In this document: piece by piece, positions 9,091 through 17,494 of the stretch
Layout of the letters: each line of letters opens with the position of its first letter
Position numbering within the stretch: the stretch's first letter is position 1
Position numbers and translations under genes: made by a program
Assembly (NCBI GenBank): GCA_944386635.1
Contig: CALXBV010000066.1
Span: forward strand, 1-48,485
Source: an uncultured Clostridia bacterium
Lineage (GTDB): Bacteria > Bacillota > Clostridia > TANB77 > CAG-465
Reading direction: 5' to 3'
Length of the DNA stretch: 48,485 nt
The notes under the pieces: model-generated
Seen by the model: the letters and a program-made list of their open reading frames with translations, nothing else
Database searches by the model: none
What the model was told of the DNA's origin: nothing

Positions 9091-10639
9091 TAATTATTTT
9101 TTTATTTTGCTTGCTATGTATTTCTTTTAACTTATTGTTTATCAAATCAACAGTTTTATCATTACATTCATTTTTAGATAGGTATAGATTTGCATAGTAT
9201 TCACATTTTTCAAGTAAAGATTTATTTGCAGTTTCTATATATAAATCATAATATATGAATATTAAATCTTCACATGCTTTGTATATACCATGTTTTGTGC
9301 ATTCTTCAAGTAGATTAATGCTTTTGTTAATATCTTTTGATATATTAATTTCTGGTACACCAATCTCATAAAAGTAGTGTGCCAGATTATATTTTGACCA
9401 AAAGCATATAGAGTATATTGTAGCTTGAGTAGCTTGTGTATAGTATTCAAAAGCTTTTTTTAAATCTTTTTTTGTACCAAGACCTAATCTATAAATCTCT
9501 CCTAGTTTATTTGAAGCCCAACTATCACCTTGTGAGGCTGAAGACTTATATAATGAAATAGCTTTAGAATAATTTCCTTCATCTTCATACATTTTTCCTA
9601 AATTATTAAAGGCATATATATAATTTTTATTTGCTGCAAATTCAAACATTTTTTTAGCTTTTTTAAGATCTTTTTTTATAAAAGGAATATTACCCTCTTT
9701 ATATACTGTTCCGAGACTATTAATTGCTGCAATGCAATTTACTTTTCTTGCTTTATTAAAGTACATAAAAGCTTTTTTCATATCATCTCTAGATTTTGAA
9801 CCTACAAATCCATTGTAGTATAAATGTCCGAGTGCCCATATTGCATTTGGATGATTTTTTTTGGCAGCAGTTTTATAAAATTCAAAACTTTCTTGATATC
9901 TAGGATATCCAGCTACCTGTCCATAAAGCTCTAGTGATCCCATTTCAAAGCATGCATATGGATTTCCTTTTTTGGCAAGTTCATGTATTCCTCTTATTGA
10001 CCAAAGACCTCCTTTAAGTTGTACAGTTACAAAGTCTATAGCATCATCTGATGATACTTCAGATGAGTATAAAAAATCATCAAGAGTATCCATAAATTTA
10101 TCTTCAATATATACTGGTTGCTTTTTATCTAGTATTACAAAAAATAATACTTCTATGAAAAATTTATATAAATTTTTTGTATCTAGTAATTTTTTTAAAA
10201 GTGAAGAGAATTCGTTAGTAACTTCTAAATCATTTTTAGATATATTGTACAGTCTTAAACATACTTTATAAAATTTTTGATTATTATTAATTACATCTAA
10301 TGATTGTTTAAAATAATCTTTAGTTATGAATACATTTTTACTGTCTATAGTTGCTATTATGTTTAAAATAATATCTTTAAATATTGTCTCATCTTTTTTA
10401 TATTTATTTCTCCAGTTTACATATATGCTTTTATATTTTGAATTTATAGCACGGACTCCTGTACAATAGTTATTAACTGTTGTATCAGATATAGAGTCAA
10501 TATCAAACAATATACAAAATATTTCCGATTGTATTGTAAAGTTTTTATTATTTGCTTCTTCTTTTAAAATTCTAAATAAGTTTCCTAATGATAAATGTCT
10601 ATTATTATTGTTTAATTTTACATAGTTTTTCTTATTCAT
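9080..10639 (-). CDS. Sel1-repeat (TPR-like) protein
   Basis: 519-residue protein without signal peptide. Residues 1-210 match nothing I recognise. From about residue 215 on it is a chain of 36-38-residue Sel1-like repeats: readable units include AKKGNPYACFEMGSLELYG, NHPNAIWALGHLYYNG, CIAAINSLGTVYKEG, YIYAFNNLGKMYEDEG and DSWASNKLGEIYRLGLG, with the expected A-x-x-x-L-G spacing. Sel1 repeats are protein-interaction scaffolds; the partner is unknown. It stands alone on the minus strand between two plus-strand operons, with ribosome site AGGAG just upstream of the ATG. Confidence 0.8.
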   Translation of the reverse strand: MNKKNYVKLNNNNRHLSLGNLFRILKEEANNKNFTIQSEIFCILFDIDSISDTTVNNYCTGVRAINSKYKSIYVNWRNKYKKDETIFKDIILNIIATIDSKNVFITKDYFKQSLDVINNNQKFYKVCLRLYNISKNDLEVTNEFSSLLKKLLDTKNLYKFFIEVLFFVILDKKQPVYIEDKFMDTLDDFLYSSEVSSDDAIDFVTVQLKGGLWSIRGIHELAKKGNPYACFEMGSLELYGQVAGYPRYQESFEFYKTAAKKNHPNAIWALGHLYYNGFVGSKSRDDMKKAFMYFNKARKVNCIAAINSLGTVYKEGNIPFIKKDLKKAKKMFEFAANKNYIYAFNNLGKMYEDEGNYSKAISLYKSSASQGDSWASNKLGEIYRLGLGTKKDLKKAFEYYTQATQATIYSICFWSKYNLAHYFYEIGVPEINISKDINKSINLLEECTKHGIYKACEDLIFIYYDLYIETANKSLLEKCEYYANLYLSKNECNDKTVDLINNKLKEIHSKQNKKIIIKK

Positions 10640-10702
10640 TATATACTCCTATTCTTGTGAATTTAGTGTGGATTTAAAAAAAACACTGTAGTTTAATATA
10701 TG

Positions 10703-10731
10703 TTGCAAAAAGATAAAATATTACGTATAAT
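10703..10731 (+). promoter_or_regulatory. sigma-A-like promoter of the alr operon
   Basis: TTGCAA (10703-10708), exactly 17 bases, TATAAT (10726-10731), 92 bases upstream of alr in the divergent gap. Confidence 0.7.
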
Positions 10732-10822
10732 GATTATATAAGTGTTAATATTATAACATATCTTAATATATAAATCAAAATTTACACATTGGAAATGTTG
10801 TGAAAAAAGTGAGGATTTTTTT

Positions 10823-11899
10823 ATGAAAGCAACTCTACATATAAATAAAAAAAATGTAAAATATAATTTAGAATACATAAAAAATAAGATTGGAAAAGAC
10901 AAAGATATTATTGTTATGTTAAAGGCTAATGCATATGGTGTGGGAGACAAAAATATGGCTATGCTATTTCAAGAGTTTGGAGTAAAATTCTTTGGAGTAG
11001 CAAATATAGAAGAAGCAATAAGATTAAGAGAATATGGAATAAAAGGAGAGATACTTGTTACATCACCGTGTATTGGTGATGAGATAAAAGATGCTATACA
11101 AAATAATATATCTATGTCAGTATCTAATATAGAAAATATTAATGATATAGATATGGTTGCAAAATCTATAAGCAAAAAAGCAAAATTGCATATAAAAGTT
11201 GAGACTGGAATGACAAGACTTGGATTTTCATATTATGAATTGAGGAAAAATATAGAGTTTATTCTTAATTTAAAAAATATAGAAATAGAAGGAATATATA
11301 CACATTTATCTTGTGCTGGTAGTGATGATGAATATACTAAATTACAGTTTGATGAATTTAAAAAGACATTAAATTTGTTTGGTAGAAAATTAAAATTTAA
11401 GTATATACATATTTTAAATTCTGATGGTACTGAAAATTTCTCTAATAAAGATATTGGTATAAATTATACACATATCAGAGTTGGATTAATGCTTTATGGT
11501 TATACAAAAAATACTAAACCAATATTGAAACTTGAAGTACCAATAATACATATAAATAATGTGAAAAAATACCAAAAAGTAGGCTATGATGGTACTTTTT
11601 TAGCAAAGCCTAAAATGAAAATAGCTGTTTTAAAAATCGGATATGCAGATGGTATAAGTAGACTATTATCAAATAAATTAAATGTAGTAATAGATGGTAA
11701 AAAGTGTCCTATTGTAGGAAATATTTGTATGGATATGTGTATGGTAGATGTAACTGATGTAGATGATGTAAAAGTTGGAGATAATGCAGTCTTTTTTGAT
11801 TATGATAATGATCTAGAAGAAATATCTAAGTTATCAGGAAAAATTGTATATGAATTTATCTCAGGACTGTCTAATAGAATTGATAGAACAATAGAGTAG
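10823..11899 (+). CDS. alr: Alanine racemase
   Basis: PLP enzyme that makes D-alanine for the wall. 358 residues. PLP lysine K34 lies in VMLKANAYGVG; the second catalytic base is Tyr274 in KIGYADGISR, and the C-terminal ICMDMCMVDVTDV strand that closes the active site is present. Slightly short for the family (about 370-390). First gene of a four-gene run (alr, alpha/beta hydrolase, murF-like ligase, ddl) dedicated to the D-Ala branch of peptidoglycan synthesis. Confidence 0.92.
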   Translation: MKATLHINKKNVKYNLEYIKNKIGKDKDIIVMLKANAYGVGDKNMAMLFQEFGVKFFGVANIEEAIRLREYGIKGEILVTSPCIGDEIKDAIQNNISMSVSNIENINDIDMVAKSISKKAKLHIKVETGMTRLGFSYYELRKNIEFILNLKNIEIEGIYTHLSCAGSDDEYTKLQFDEFKKTLNLFGRKLKFKYIHILNSDGTENFSNKDIGINYTHIRVGLMLYGYTKNTKPILKLEVPIIHINNVKKYQKVGYDGTFLAKPKMKIAVLKIGYADGISRLLSNKLNVVIDGKKCPIVGNICMDMCMVDVTDVDDVKVGDNAVFFDYDNDLEEISKLSGKIVYEFISGLSNRIDRTIE

Positions 11900-12682
11900 G
11901 TGAATTATGTGGATATATCGATAAATAATTTAAAAATTAATTACATAAAAAAAGAAGTGGGCAGTAAAGCTAACATTATATTTCTACATGGATGGGGTGC
12001 AAATATTAATTGTTTTATGCCAGTTATAAATGAAGTATCTAAAAAATATAATGTATATGCTATAGATTTACCAGGATTTGGTTTAAGTCAAGAGCCGTCT
12101 CAAGAATATACGGTAGAAGATTATTCTAAAGTAATATTTGAGTTTATTAAACAACTTAAATTAGATAATGTAGTTTTAATTGGGCATTCTTTTGGGGGAA
12201 GAGTAATAATAAAACTTGTAGGAAGTTTAAAATATGAGCCTAAGAAAATTATTTTGATAGATAGTGCGGGAATAAAACCTAAAAGGACATTAAAATATTA
12301 TATAAAAGTTTATTCATATAAATTTGTAAGAAATGTATTAAAAATAATACTTGGAAAAGAAAAATCAAATAAAATAATTGAAAAGTATAGATCAAAAGTA
12401 GGATCTGAGGATTATAAAAATGCATCTAATGTTATGAGAGAAGTATTTAAAAATACAGTAAATGAGGATTTAAAAAGATATTTACCTAATATTAGAGTAC
12501 CGACACTTTTAATTTGGGGAGAAAATGACACAGATACACCATTATCAGATGGTAGAGTTATGGAAAAAATGATACCTGACTCTGGACTTGTTATATTAAA
12601 AGGTGCAGGACACTATAGTTATTTAGATAATTATAATCAATTTATTAGAGTTTTATACAAGTTTTTAGAGGAGTGTGATTAA
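11900..12682 (+). CDS. Alpha/beta hydrolase in D-Ala operon
   Basis: 260-residue alpha/beta-hydrolase fold. Oxyanion region LHGWG (29-33), nucleophile elbow GHSFGG (95-100, Ser97), acid on LLIWGENDTDTP and catalytic His in GAGHYSYLDN. No signal peptide, so cytoplasmic. The substrate cannot be read from sequence. It sits between alr and the murF-like gene, with its GTG start touching the alr stop and its stop touching the next ATG, so it is almost surely co-translated with D-Ala/peptidoglycan enzymes. An alternative GTG at 11909 has a better-spaced AGGTGA ribosome site. Confidence 0.85.
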   Translation: MNYVDISINNLKINYIKKEVGSKANIIFLHGWGANINCFMPVINEVSKKYNVYAIDLPGFGLSQEPSQEYTVEDYSKVIFEFIKQLKLDNVVLIGHSFGGRVIIKLVGSLKYEPKKIILIDSAGIKPKRTLKYYIKVYSYKFVRNVLKIILGKEKSNKIIEKYRSKVGSEDYKNASNVMREVFKNTVNEDLKRYLPNIRVPTLLIWGENDTDTPLSDGRVMEKMIPDSGLVILKGAGHYSYLDNYNQFIRVLYKFLEECD

Positions 12683-14263
12683 ATGGAGGTAGCAATTATT
12701 ATAACAGCATATATACTAACAAATGCACTTATTGTAGTTAATATAAATAAGTTTATGCATATATTTCAGCAGTCTTTTTATCAAATAGAGGAATTTTTTC
12801 CAGCTATAAAAACTACTGGTGTATATAAGCCACAAATATATGAAGTCGTATTGCTAATATTAGGTGCATTATCATTTGTGAATTCTTTTGTTTTAATACC
12901 ATATGTGTTTTTTGCAATTTTTAGTGCATATAAGACAATAAATAATAGACCAGTTGCAAAGAAAAAATTTGTATATAGTACACGTGTAAAGATTACTTAT
13001 AGTATTATTGCTGTAATTTTATTTGTATTATTATATGTAGTATGTATGATAGCATATTTAGAGGCTTCAAAATTTGTATTTTTAATAATGGCAATGTATA
13101 AGTTTGTTGCAATAGGAATTGTAATTTTAGGAAATTTTATTGCACTTCCTATATTAAATTTATTAAATTATCATTATATTAAAGAGGCAAAAAAAATAAT
13201 TAGAGAAAATAAAAAGCTAAAAGTTGTAGCTATAACAGGAAGTTATGGAAAGACATCTACTAAAAATATTGTAAATTCAATATTAGAAGAAAAGTATATA
13301 TCAGTCATGACACCAAAAAGTTTTAATACAACTCTTGGTGTAGTAAGATCTATTAGAGAACTTGTAAAACCATATACAGAGGTATTTGTATGTGAGATGG
13401 GGGCTTCTAAATTAAAAGATATAGAAAAAATTTGTAAGATAGTAAAACCGGATATATCTGTAATAACAACAATTGGTCCACAACATTTGACAACGTTTAA
13501 ATCTATGGATAATGTTGAAAAAGGAAAATTTGAAATTATAACAAATGCAAAAGAAAATGCAACAGCTATATTAAATATAGACAATGAGTATATAAAAGAT
13601 GGAATAGAAAAATATGCAAAAGATGTAAAAGTTATATCATATAGTATGGATAATAAAGAGGCTATGTATACTGTTAAGAATATAAAGATGTCAGATAAGG
13701 GAAGTATTTTTACTATATGTTATGGTAAAAGTAAACTTACTCTAGAGACAAGACTTTTAGGAAAGCATAATATATATAATGTTGTATGTGCAGTAGCAAT
13801 AGCAAAGGAACTCGGAATGACTAATGAGCAAATAAGAAAAGCAGTAAGGAAAATTAAGCCTATTGAACATAGATTAGAACTAAAGAATATGGGTGGAATA
13901 CTTGCTTTAGATGATTCATTTAATTCAAATCCAGAAGGCTCTAAAGCTGCAATTGATACACTTTGTATGTTTAAAGATAAATATAAAGTAATGGTAACAC
14001 CTGGAATGATAGAACTTGGAGAGAAAACGGACGATTTAAATAAGAAATTAGGTGAGTATGCTACAGTACTGGACTATGTTATTTTAGTAGGAGATGTAAC
14101 TACTAAAAAAATAGAAGAAGGAATGAAGGAAAAAGGATATAAAAATTATATAGTTGTGAAAGATTTATATGAAGCATTTAGAAAACTAGAAGAAATTCAG
14201 ATTAGTAATAATAATTTACTAGCACTATTTGAAAATGATTTGCCAGATAGTTATATAAAGTAG
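12683..14263 (+). CDS. murF: Membrane-anchored Mur ligase (MurF-like)
   Basis: ATP-dependent Mur ligase, expected to add D-Ala-D-Ala to the UDP-MurNAc-tripeptide. 526 residues, longer than soluble MurF (about 450). Residues 1-165 form a membrane part with roughly four hydrophobic segments (1-22, 52-82, 105-127, 130-160) in place of the normal MurF substrate-binding domain. The ATPase core starts at ITGSYGKTSTKN (185-196, Lys190), followed by KSFNTTLGV, VCEMGAS and IGPQHL; the C-terminal domain includes EHRLELK and DDSFNSNPEGSKAAID. Flanked by alr upstream and ddl 14 bases downstream, which supports the D-Ala-D-Ala role. Function by homology and context; the missing N-terminal domain leaves substrate choice open. 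Confidence 0.8.
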   Translation: MEVAIIITAYILTNALIVVNINKFMHIFQQSFYQIEEFFPAIKTTGVYKPQIYEVVLLILGALSFVNSFVLIPYVFFAIFSAYKTINNRPVAKKKFVYSTRVKITYSIIAVILFVLLYVVCMIAYLEASKFVFLIMAMYKFVAIGIVILGNFIALPILNLLNYHYIKEAKKIIRENKKLKVVAITGSYGKTSTKNIVNSILEEKYISVMTPKSFNTTLGVVRSIRELVKPYTEVFVCEMGASKLKDIEKICKIVKPDISVITTIGPQHLTTFKSMDNVEKGKFEIITNAKENATAILNIDNEYIKDGIEKYAKDVKVISYSMDNKEAMYTVKNIKMSDKGSIFTICYGKSKLTLETRLLGKHNIYNVVCAVAIAKELGMTNEQIRKAVRKIKPIEHRLELKNMGGILALDDSFNSNPEGSKAAIDTLCMFKDKYKVMVTPGMIELGEKTDDLNKKLGEYATVLDYVILVGDVTTKKIEEGMKEKGYKNYIVVKDLYEAFRKLEEIQISNNNLLALFENDLPDSYIK

Positions 14264-14277
14264 AAAGGGTGAGCGTT

Positions 14278-15456
14278 ATGAAAACAGTAATTGGTGTTTT
14301 TTTCGGTGGTAAAAGTGTGGAACATGAGGTGTCAATTATATCAGCATTACAAGTTATAGAAAATTTAGATAAGGAGAAATATGATATTGTTCCTATATAT
14401 ATATCTAAAGATAATAAGTTTTATTCATCACAATTTTTAGAAGATATTAACAGATATAAGGATTTAGATGAGGTGAAAAAAAGTTCAGATGAGGTATATT
14501 TTACTCATGAAAATGGAAGCTTAATAGTAAATAAGAAAGATGGAATGCTTAAAAAAGTATTATATAAAATAGATATTGCTTTTCCTGTTGTACATGGAAT
14601 TAATGTAGAAGATGGAACATTAGAAGGATTCTTAGAAATGTATAATATTCCATATGTTGGATGTGATGTATGTGCATCTGCGGTTGGAATGAATAAGATT
14701 ATATTTAAAAAAGTATTAGAGTCATCTAATATACCTGTTATAGAATATGAGACTTTAAATATATCAGAATTTGAACAAGACTCACAAAAAGCATATGAAA
14801 AAATAACAAAGAAATTGAACTTACCAGTAATAGTAAAGCCTGCAAATTTAGGTTCGAGTGTTGGAATCGAAATAATAAGAAATAGAGATGAGTTTTTATC
14901 TAAAATGCAACAAGTTTTTGAATTTTGTGAGAATGTCTTAATTGAAAGATGTGTTACAAATCTTAGGGAAATAAATTGTTCTGTAATAGGAGATTTCTCA
15001 TCTCAAGAAGTATCTGTACTTGAAGAACCAATAAAAGAAGATGAAATACTAAGTTATAAAGATAAATATATGGGAAATGGAAAGGGCGGAAAATTATCTA
15101 AGTTTGGTGGAAAATCATCTGGAATGGCATCTCTTACAAGAAAAATACCAGCAGAATTAACTAAAGATCAACAAGAAGAAATATATGATTTGGCAAAAAA
15201 TACATTTAAGCTACTTAATTGTGAAGGTGTATCTCGTATTGATTTTATAATAGATAATGATACTCAAAAAATATATGTAAATGAAATTAATACAATACCT
15301 GGATCTTTGTCATATTATTTATGGGAGCCAAAAGGATTAAAATTTAATGAACTTTTAGATAAAGTAATAAGAATAGCAATAAAAAGGCAAGAAAGAAGAA
15401 ATAAAATAGTTTATTCTACAGATGTAAATATTTTAAATATGAAAAGTAAAAAATAA
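14278..15456 (+). CDS. ddl: D-alanine--D-alanine ligase
   Basis: ATP-grasp ligase that makes the D-Ala-D-Ala dipeptide. Start set at ATG 14278 behind AAAGGGTGAG; a GTG at 14269 is in frame but overlaps that site. 392 residues. FFGGKSVEHEVS near the N-terminus, VVHGxxxEDGTLEG, VKPANLGSSVGIE and the metal motif YVNEINTIPG are all clear. The omega-loop has SYKDKY; the tyrosine at the end (about residue 264) is the residue found in D-Ala-D-Ala ligases, where D-lactate ligases carry Phe, so vancomycin-type D-Lac synthesis is not indicated. The loop carries a Gly/Lys/Ser-rich insertion. Last gene of the operon. Confidence 0.93.
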   Translation: MKTVIGVFFGGKSVEHEVSIISALQVIENLDKEKYDIVPIYISKDNKFYSSQFLEDINRYKDLDEVKKSSDEVYFTHENGSLIVNKKDGMLKKVLYKIDIAFPVVHGINVEDGTLEGFLEMYNIPYVGCDVCASAVGMNKIIFKKVLESSNIPVIEYETLNISEFEQDSQKAYEKITKKLNLPVIVKPANLGSSVGIEIIRNRDEFLSKMQQVFEFCENVLIERCVTNLREINCSVIGDFSSQEVSVLEEPIKEDEILSYKDKYMGNGKGGKLSKFGGKSSGMASLTRKIPAELTKDQQEEIYDLAKNTFKLLNCEGVSRIDFIIDNDTQKIYVNEINTIPGSLSYYLWEPKGLKFNELLDKVIRIAIKRQERRNKIVYSTDVNILNMKSKK

Positions 15457-15477
15457 AGGCGGTGGTATACCGCCTTT
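15455..15477 (+). terminator. Hairpin after ddl
   Basis: Perfect 9-base stem AAAGGCGGT / ACCGCCTTT with loop GGTAT starting at the ddl stop codon. It is the strongest GC hairpin of the region but has no U-tract after it, so termination may be partial or need the second inverted repeat that follows. Confidence 0.55.
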
Positions 15478-15483
15478 AATAGG

Positions 15484-15525
15484 TAATAGTATATAGCCCT
15501 ACGAATAAATTACTATATACTATTA
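15484..15525. repeat. 13-base inverted repeat
   Basis: TAATAGTATATAG (15484-15496) and CTATATACTATTA (15513-15525) are perfect reverse complements around a 16-base spacer. It could be a second terminator hairpin after ddl or an operator upstream of the GH18 gene promoter. Confidence 0.6.
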
Positions 15526-15582
15526 GTATTATTTCACAAAATAGATAAAAAATACTATTAAATATAAAATAGTGTAAACTTC

Positions 15583-15611
15583 TTCACAAATAATTCGTTT
15601 TATAGTATAAT
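15583..15611 (+). promoter_or_regulatory. Promoter of the GH18 gene
   Basis: TTCACA (15583-15588), 17 bases, TATAAT (15606-15611). The whole element (TTCACAAAT, then TTTATAGTATAAT) is almost repeated at 17374-17402 before the SNF2 gene. Confidence 0.6.
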
Positions 15612-15636
15612 GAACATATGTGATAGAGGTAAATTT

Positions 15637-17262
15637 ATGAAAGAAAGAATTATAGGTATTGTAAAGTGTGTTGTATTATTAGTTGTAGTAGTATTATTAT
15701 TTAATGTTATACATTACAGCACTAGACAAAATAGTAATAGTAACTCTAAATTAGTAATATTTGGAGATAATATAGATAAAAAGTATGTACCTGTTTTGGA
15801 AAATGATGATATATATATATCATTTGATACTGTATCAAGTTTTATAGATGAAGAGATTTTTTATGATGAAGAAGCTCAAAAGGTAATAATAACAAATGAA
15901 AATTATGTATATAAATTTGATTTAAATGATAAAAAGGCTACTAGAAATTTTGAAAAATATGATATAGGAACATGTGCTAAGATAATAAATGACGAGGTGT
16001 ATATTAATATATCTTTAATAAAAGATATATATAATGTAAAAACGGAATATAACGAAGAGTTAAATACAATTTCAATAGATAAGAAAGATTTAAATGATAT
16101 AAATTTAAATTATAATGGTGTAAAGTTATATAGTGATATAGATACAAATTCGCAAGTATTAGAAACATTAAATAAATATAATACAGTAACTGTATATGAG
16201 GATAGTTTAAAACATAATAGATGGTATAAAGTAAAAAGTGATACAGGGAAAATAGGGTATATAGATAAAAGTGCTGTGACTGTTATATCAGATAATGATA
16301 ATACAGAAGAGGAGGAGCCACAAAACCAAGAAAAACTAATAATGTTTTGGCAATATGGTAGTAATCTTGATACATTGGGTGATAAGATAGAGGGTGTAGA
16401 CGTAGCTATGCCAACATGGTATTCTATATCTGATTCTGAAGGAAGTGTTGAAGAAGAATATAGTGAGGACTATTATGATAAAGCCAAATCTTATGGATAT
16501 GAGATATGGCCAATAATAACCAATGGCTTCGATAAAGAGAATTTTGATAAAAAAGAGATTACATCACAAATAATGAATGATGAATCAAAAAGAGAGACAC
16601 TAATTAAAAATATAATTAAAGTAATAAAAGATAATAAATTAGATGGAATTAATATAGACTTTGAGGGTATGAAAGAAGAAGATAAATATATGTATACACA
16701 GTTTTTAAGGGAATTGTATCCTTTGGTAAGAGAAACTGGTGCAAAACTTTCTGTAGATATATATTTTACAAATTATATTGATAGACAAGGTGTAGGAAAA
16801 GCATGTGACTATGTTATGCTAATGGGATATGATCAAAGAGGTAATTGGTCAGATGAGGCTGGATCTATATCTGAGATAGATTGGGTTGAAAATAATGTAA
16901 ATTCACTAATAGAAGACTCAAACATTGATCCATCAAAAATTATATTAGGAGTTCCTTTTTATACAAGGTTATGGGAAATAGATAGTAATGGTGATATTTC
17001 AACTACAGTATTTGGAATGGAAAGCTCACGAGAATTTATTGAAGAAAATGGATTAACTGAGCAAGTAGATGAGGAGTCTGGACAACACTATGTAGAATTG
17101 GATACCAATAGTGAGACTTATAAGTTATGGATAGAGGATGCATATTCTATGTCTCAAAGGGCGGATATAGTAATTAATTATAACCTTGCCGGGATAACTG
17201 GATGGCAAAAAGGATTTGAAACACCAGATATCTGGGAAGTATTGAATGAAAAATTAAAATAA
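15637..17262 (+). CDS. GH18 glycosyl hydrolase with stalk and SH3 domains
   Basis: 541-residue exported wall or spore hydrolase. Start at ATG 15637 behind AGAGGT; an in-frame ATG 15610 overlaps the promoter. Order: membrane anchor/signal (residues 5-25), a copper-amine-oxidase-N-like stalk domain (about 40-150, VPVLENDDIYISFDTVSSFI ... VYINISLIKDIY), a bacterial SH3 domain (about 155-215, NGVKLYSDIDTNSQVLETL ... GKIGYIDKSAV) and a GH18 barrel from about 235. The catalytic motif is DGINIDFEG with Glu343 as the acid; the middle Asp of the classic DxxDxDxE is Asn, a form I associate with spore-wall GH18 proteins such as YaaH/YdhD. Likely cuts peptidoglycan glycan strands rather than chitin (inference). 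Confidence 0.85.
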   Translation: MKERIIGIVKCVVLLVVVVLLFNVIHYSTRQNSNSNSKLVIFGDNIDKKYVPVLENDDIYISFDTVSSFIDEEIFYDEEAQKVIITNENYVYKFDLNDKKATRNFEKYDIGTCAKIINDEVYINISLIKDIYNVKTEYNEELNTISIDKKDLNDINLNYNGVKLYSDIDTNSQVLETLNKYNTVTVYEDSLKHNRWYKVKSDTGKIGYIDKSAVTVISDNDNTEEEEPQNQEKLIMFWQYGSNLDTLGDKIEGVDVAMPTWYSISDSEGSVEEEYSEDYYDKAKSYGYEIWPIITNGFDKENFDKKEITSQIMNDESKRETLIKNIIKVIKDNKLDGINIDFEGMKEEDKYMYTQFLRELYPLVRETGAKLSVDIYFTNYIDRQGVGKACDYVMLMGYDQRGNWSDEAGSISEIDWVENNVNSLIEDSNIDPSKIILGVPFYTRLWEIDSNGDISTTVFGMESSREFIEENGLTEQVDEESGQHYVELDTNSETYKLWIEDAYSMSQRADIVINYNLAGITGWQKGFETPDIWEVLNEKLK

Positions 17263-17269
17263 GTATTTT

Positions 17270-17321
17270 GACTTAAATTAAAATTATACTTAATGTATAT
17301 ATTTAGTTTAAGTCTTTTTTT
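17270..17321 (+). terminator. Terminator after the GH18 gene
   Basis: GACTTAAA (17270-17277) pairs with TTTAAGTC (17307-17314), followed by seven T; the loop is long (about 29 bases) and AT-rich. Confidence 0.6.
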
Positions 17322-17373
17322 GTAAAAATAATGCATATAGTATAATTATTTTTATTAAAATTAACATAAATCA

Positions 17374-17402
17374 TTCACAAATTAAGCTTTTTATAGTATA
17401 AT
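17374..17402 (+). promoter_or_regulatory. Promoter of the SNF2 helicase gene
   Basis: TTCACA (17374-17379), 17 bases, TATAAT (17397-17402), within a TTCACAAAT...TTTATAGTATAAT element like that at 15583. The transcript would have a leader of about 85 bases, in which I see no known riboswitch. Confidence 0.6.
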
Positions 17403-17494
17403 ATAAGTTATGATATAAATAAAAATATGCTTATTAATGTCTAAAGTTATTATGGGTAATTTATTATTTTTGTTTTTTAATAGGAGATGAAAAA

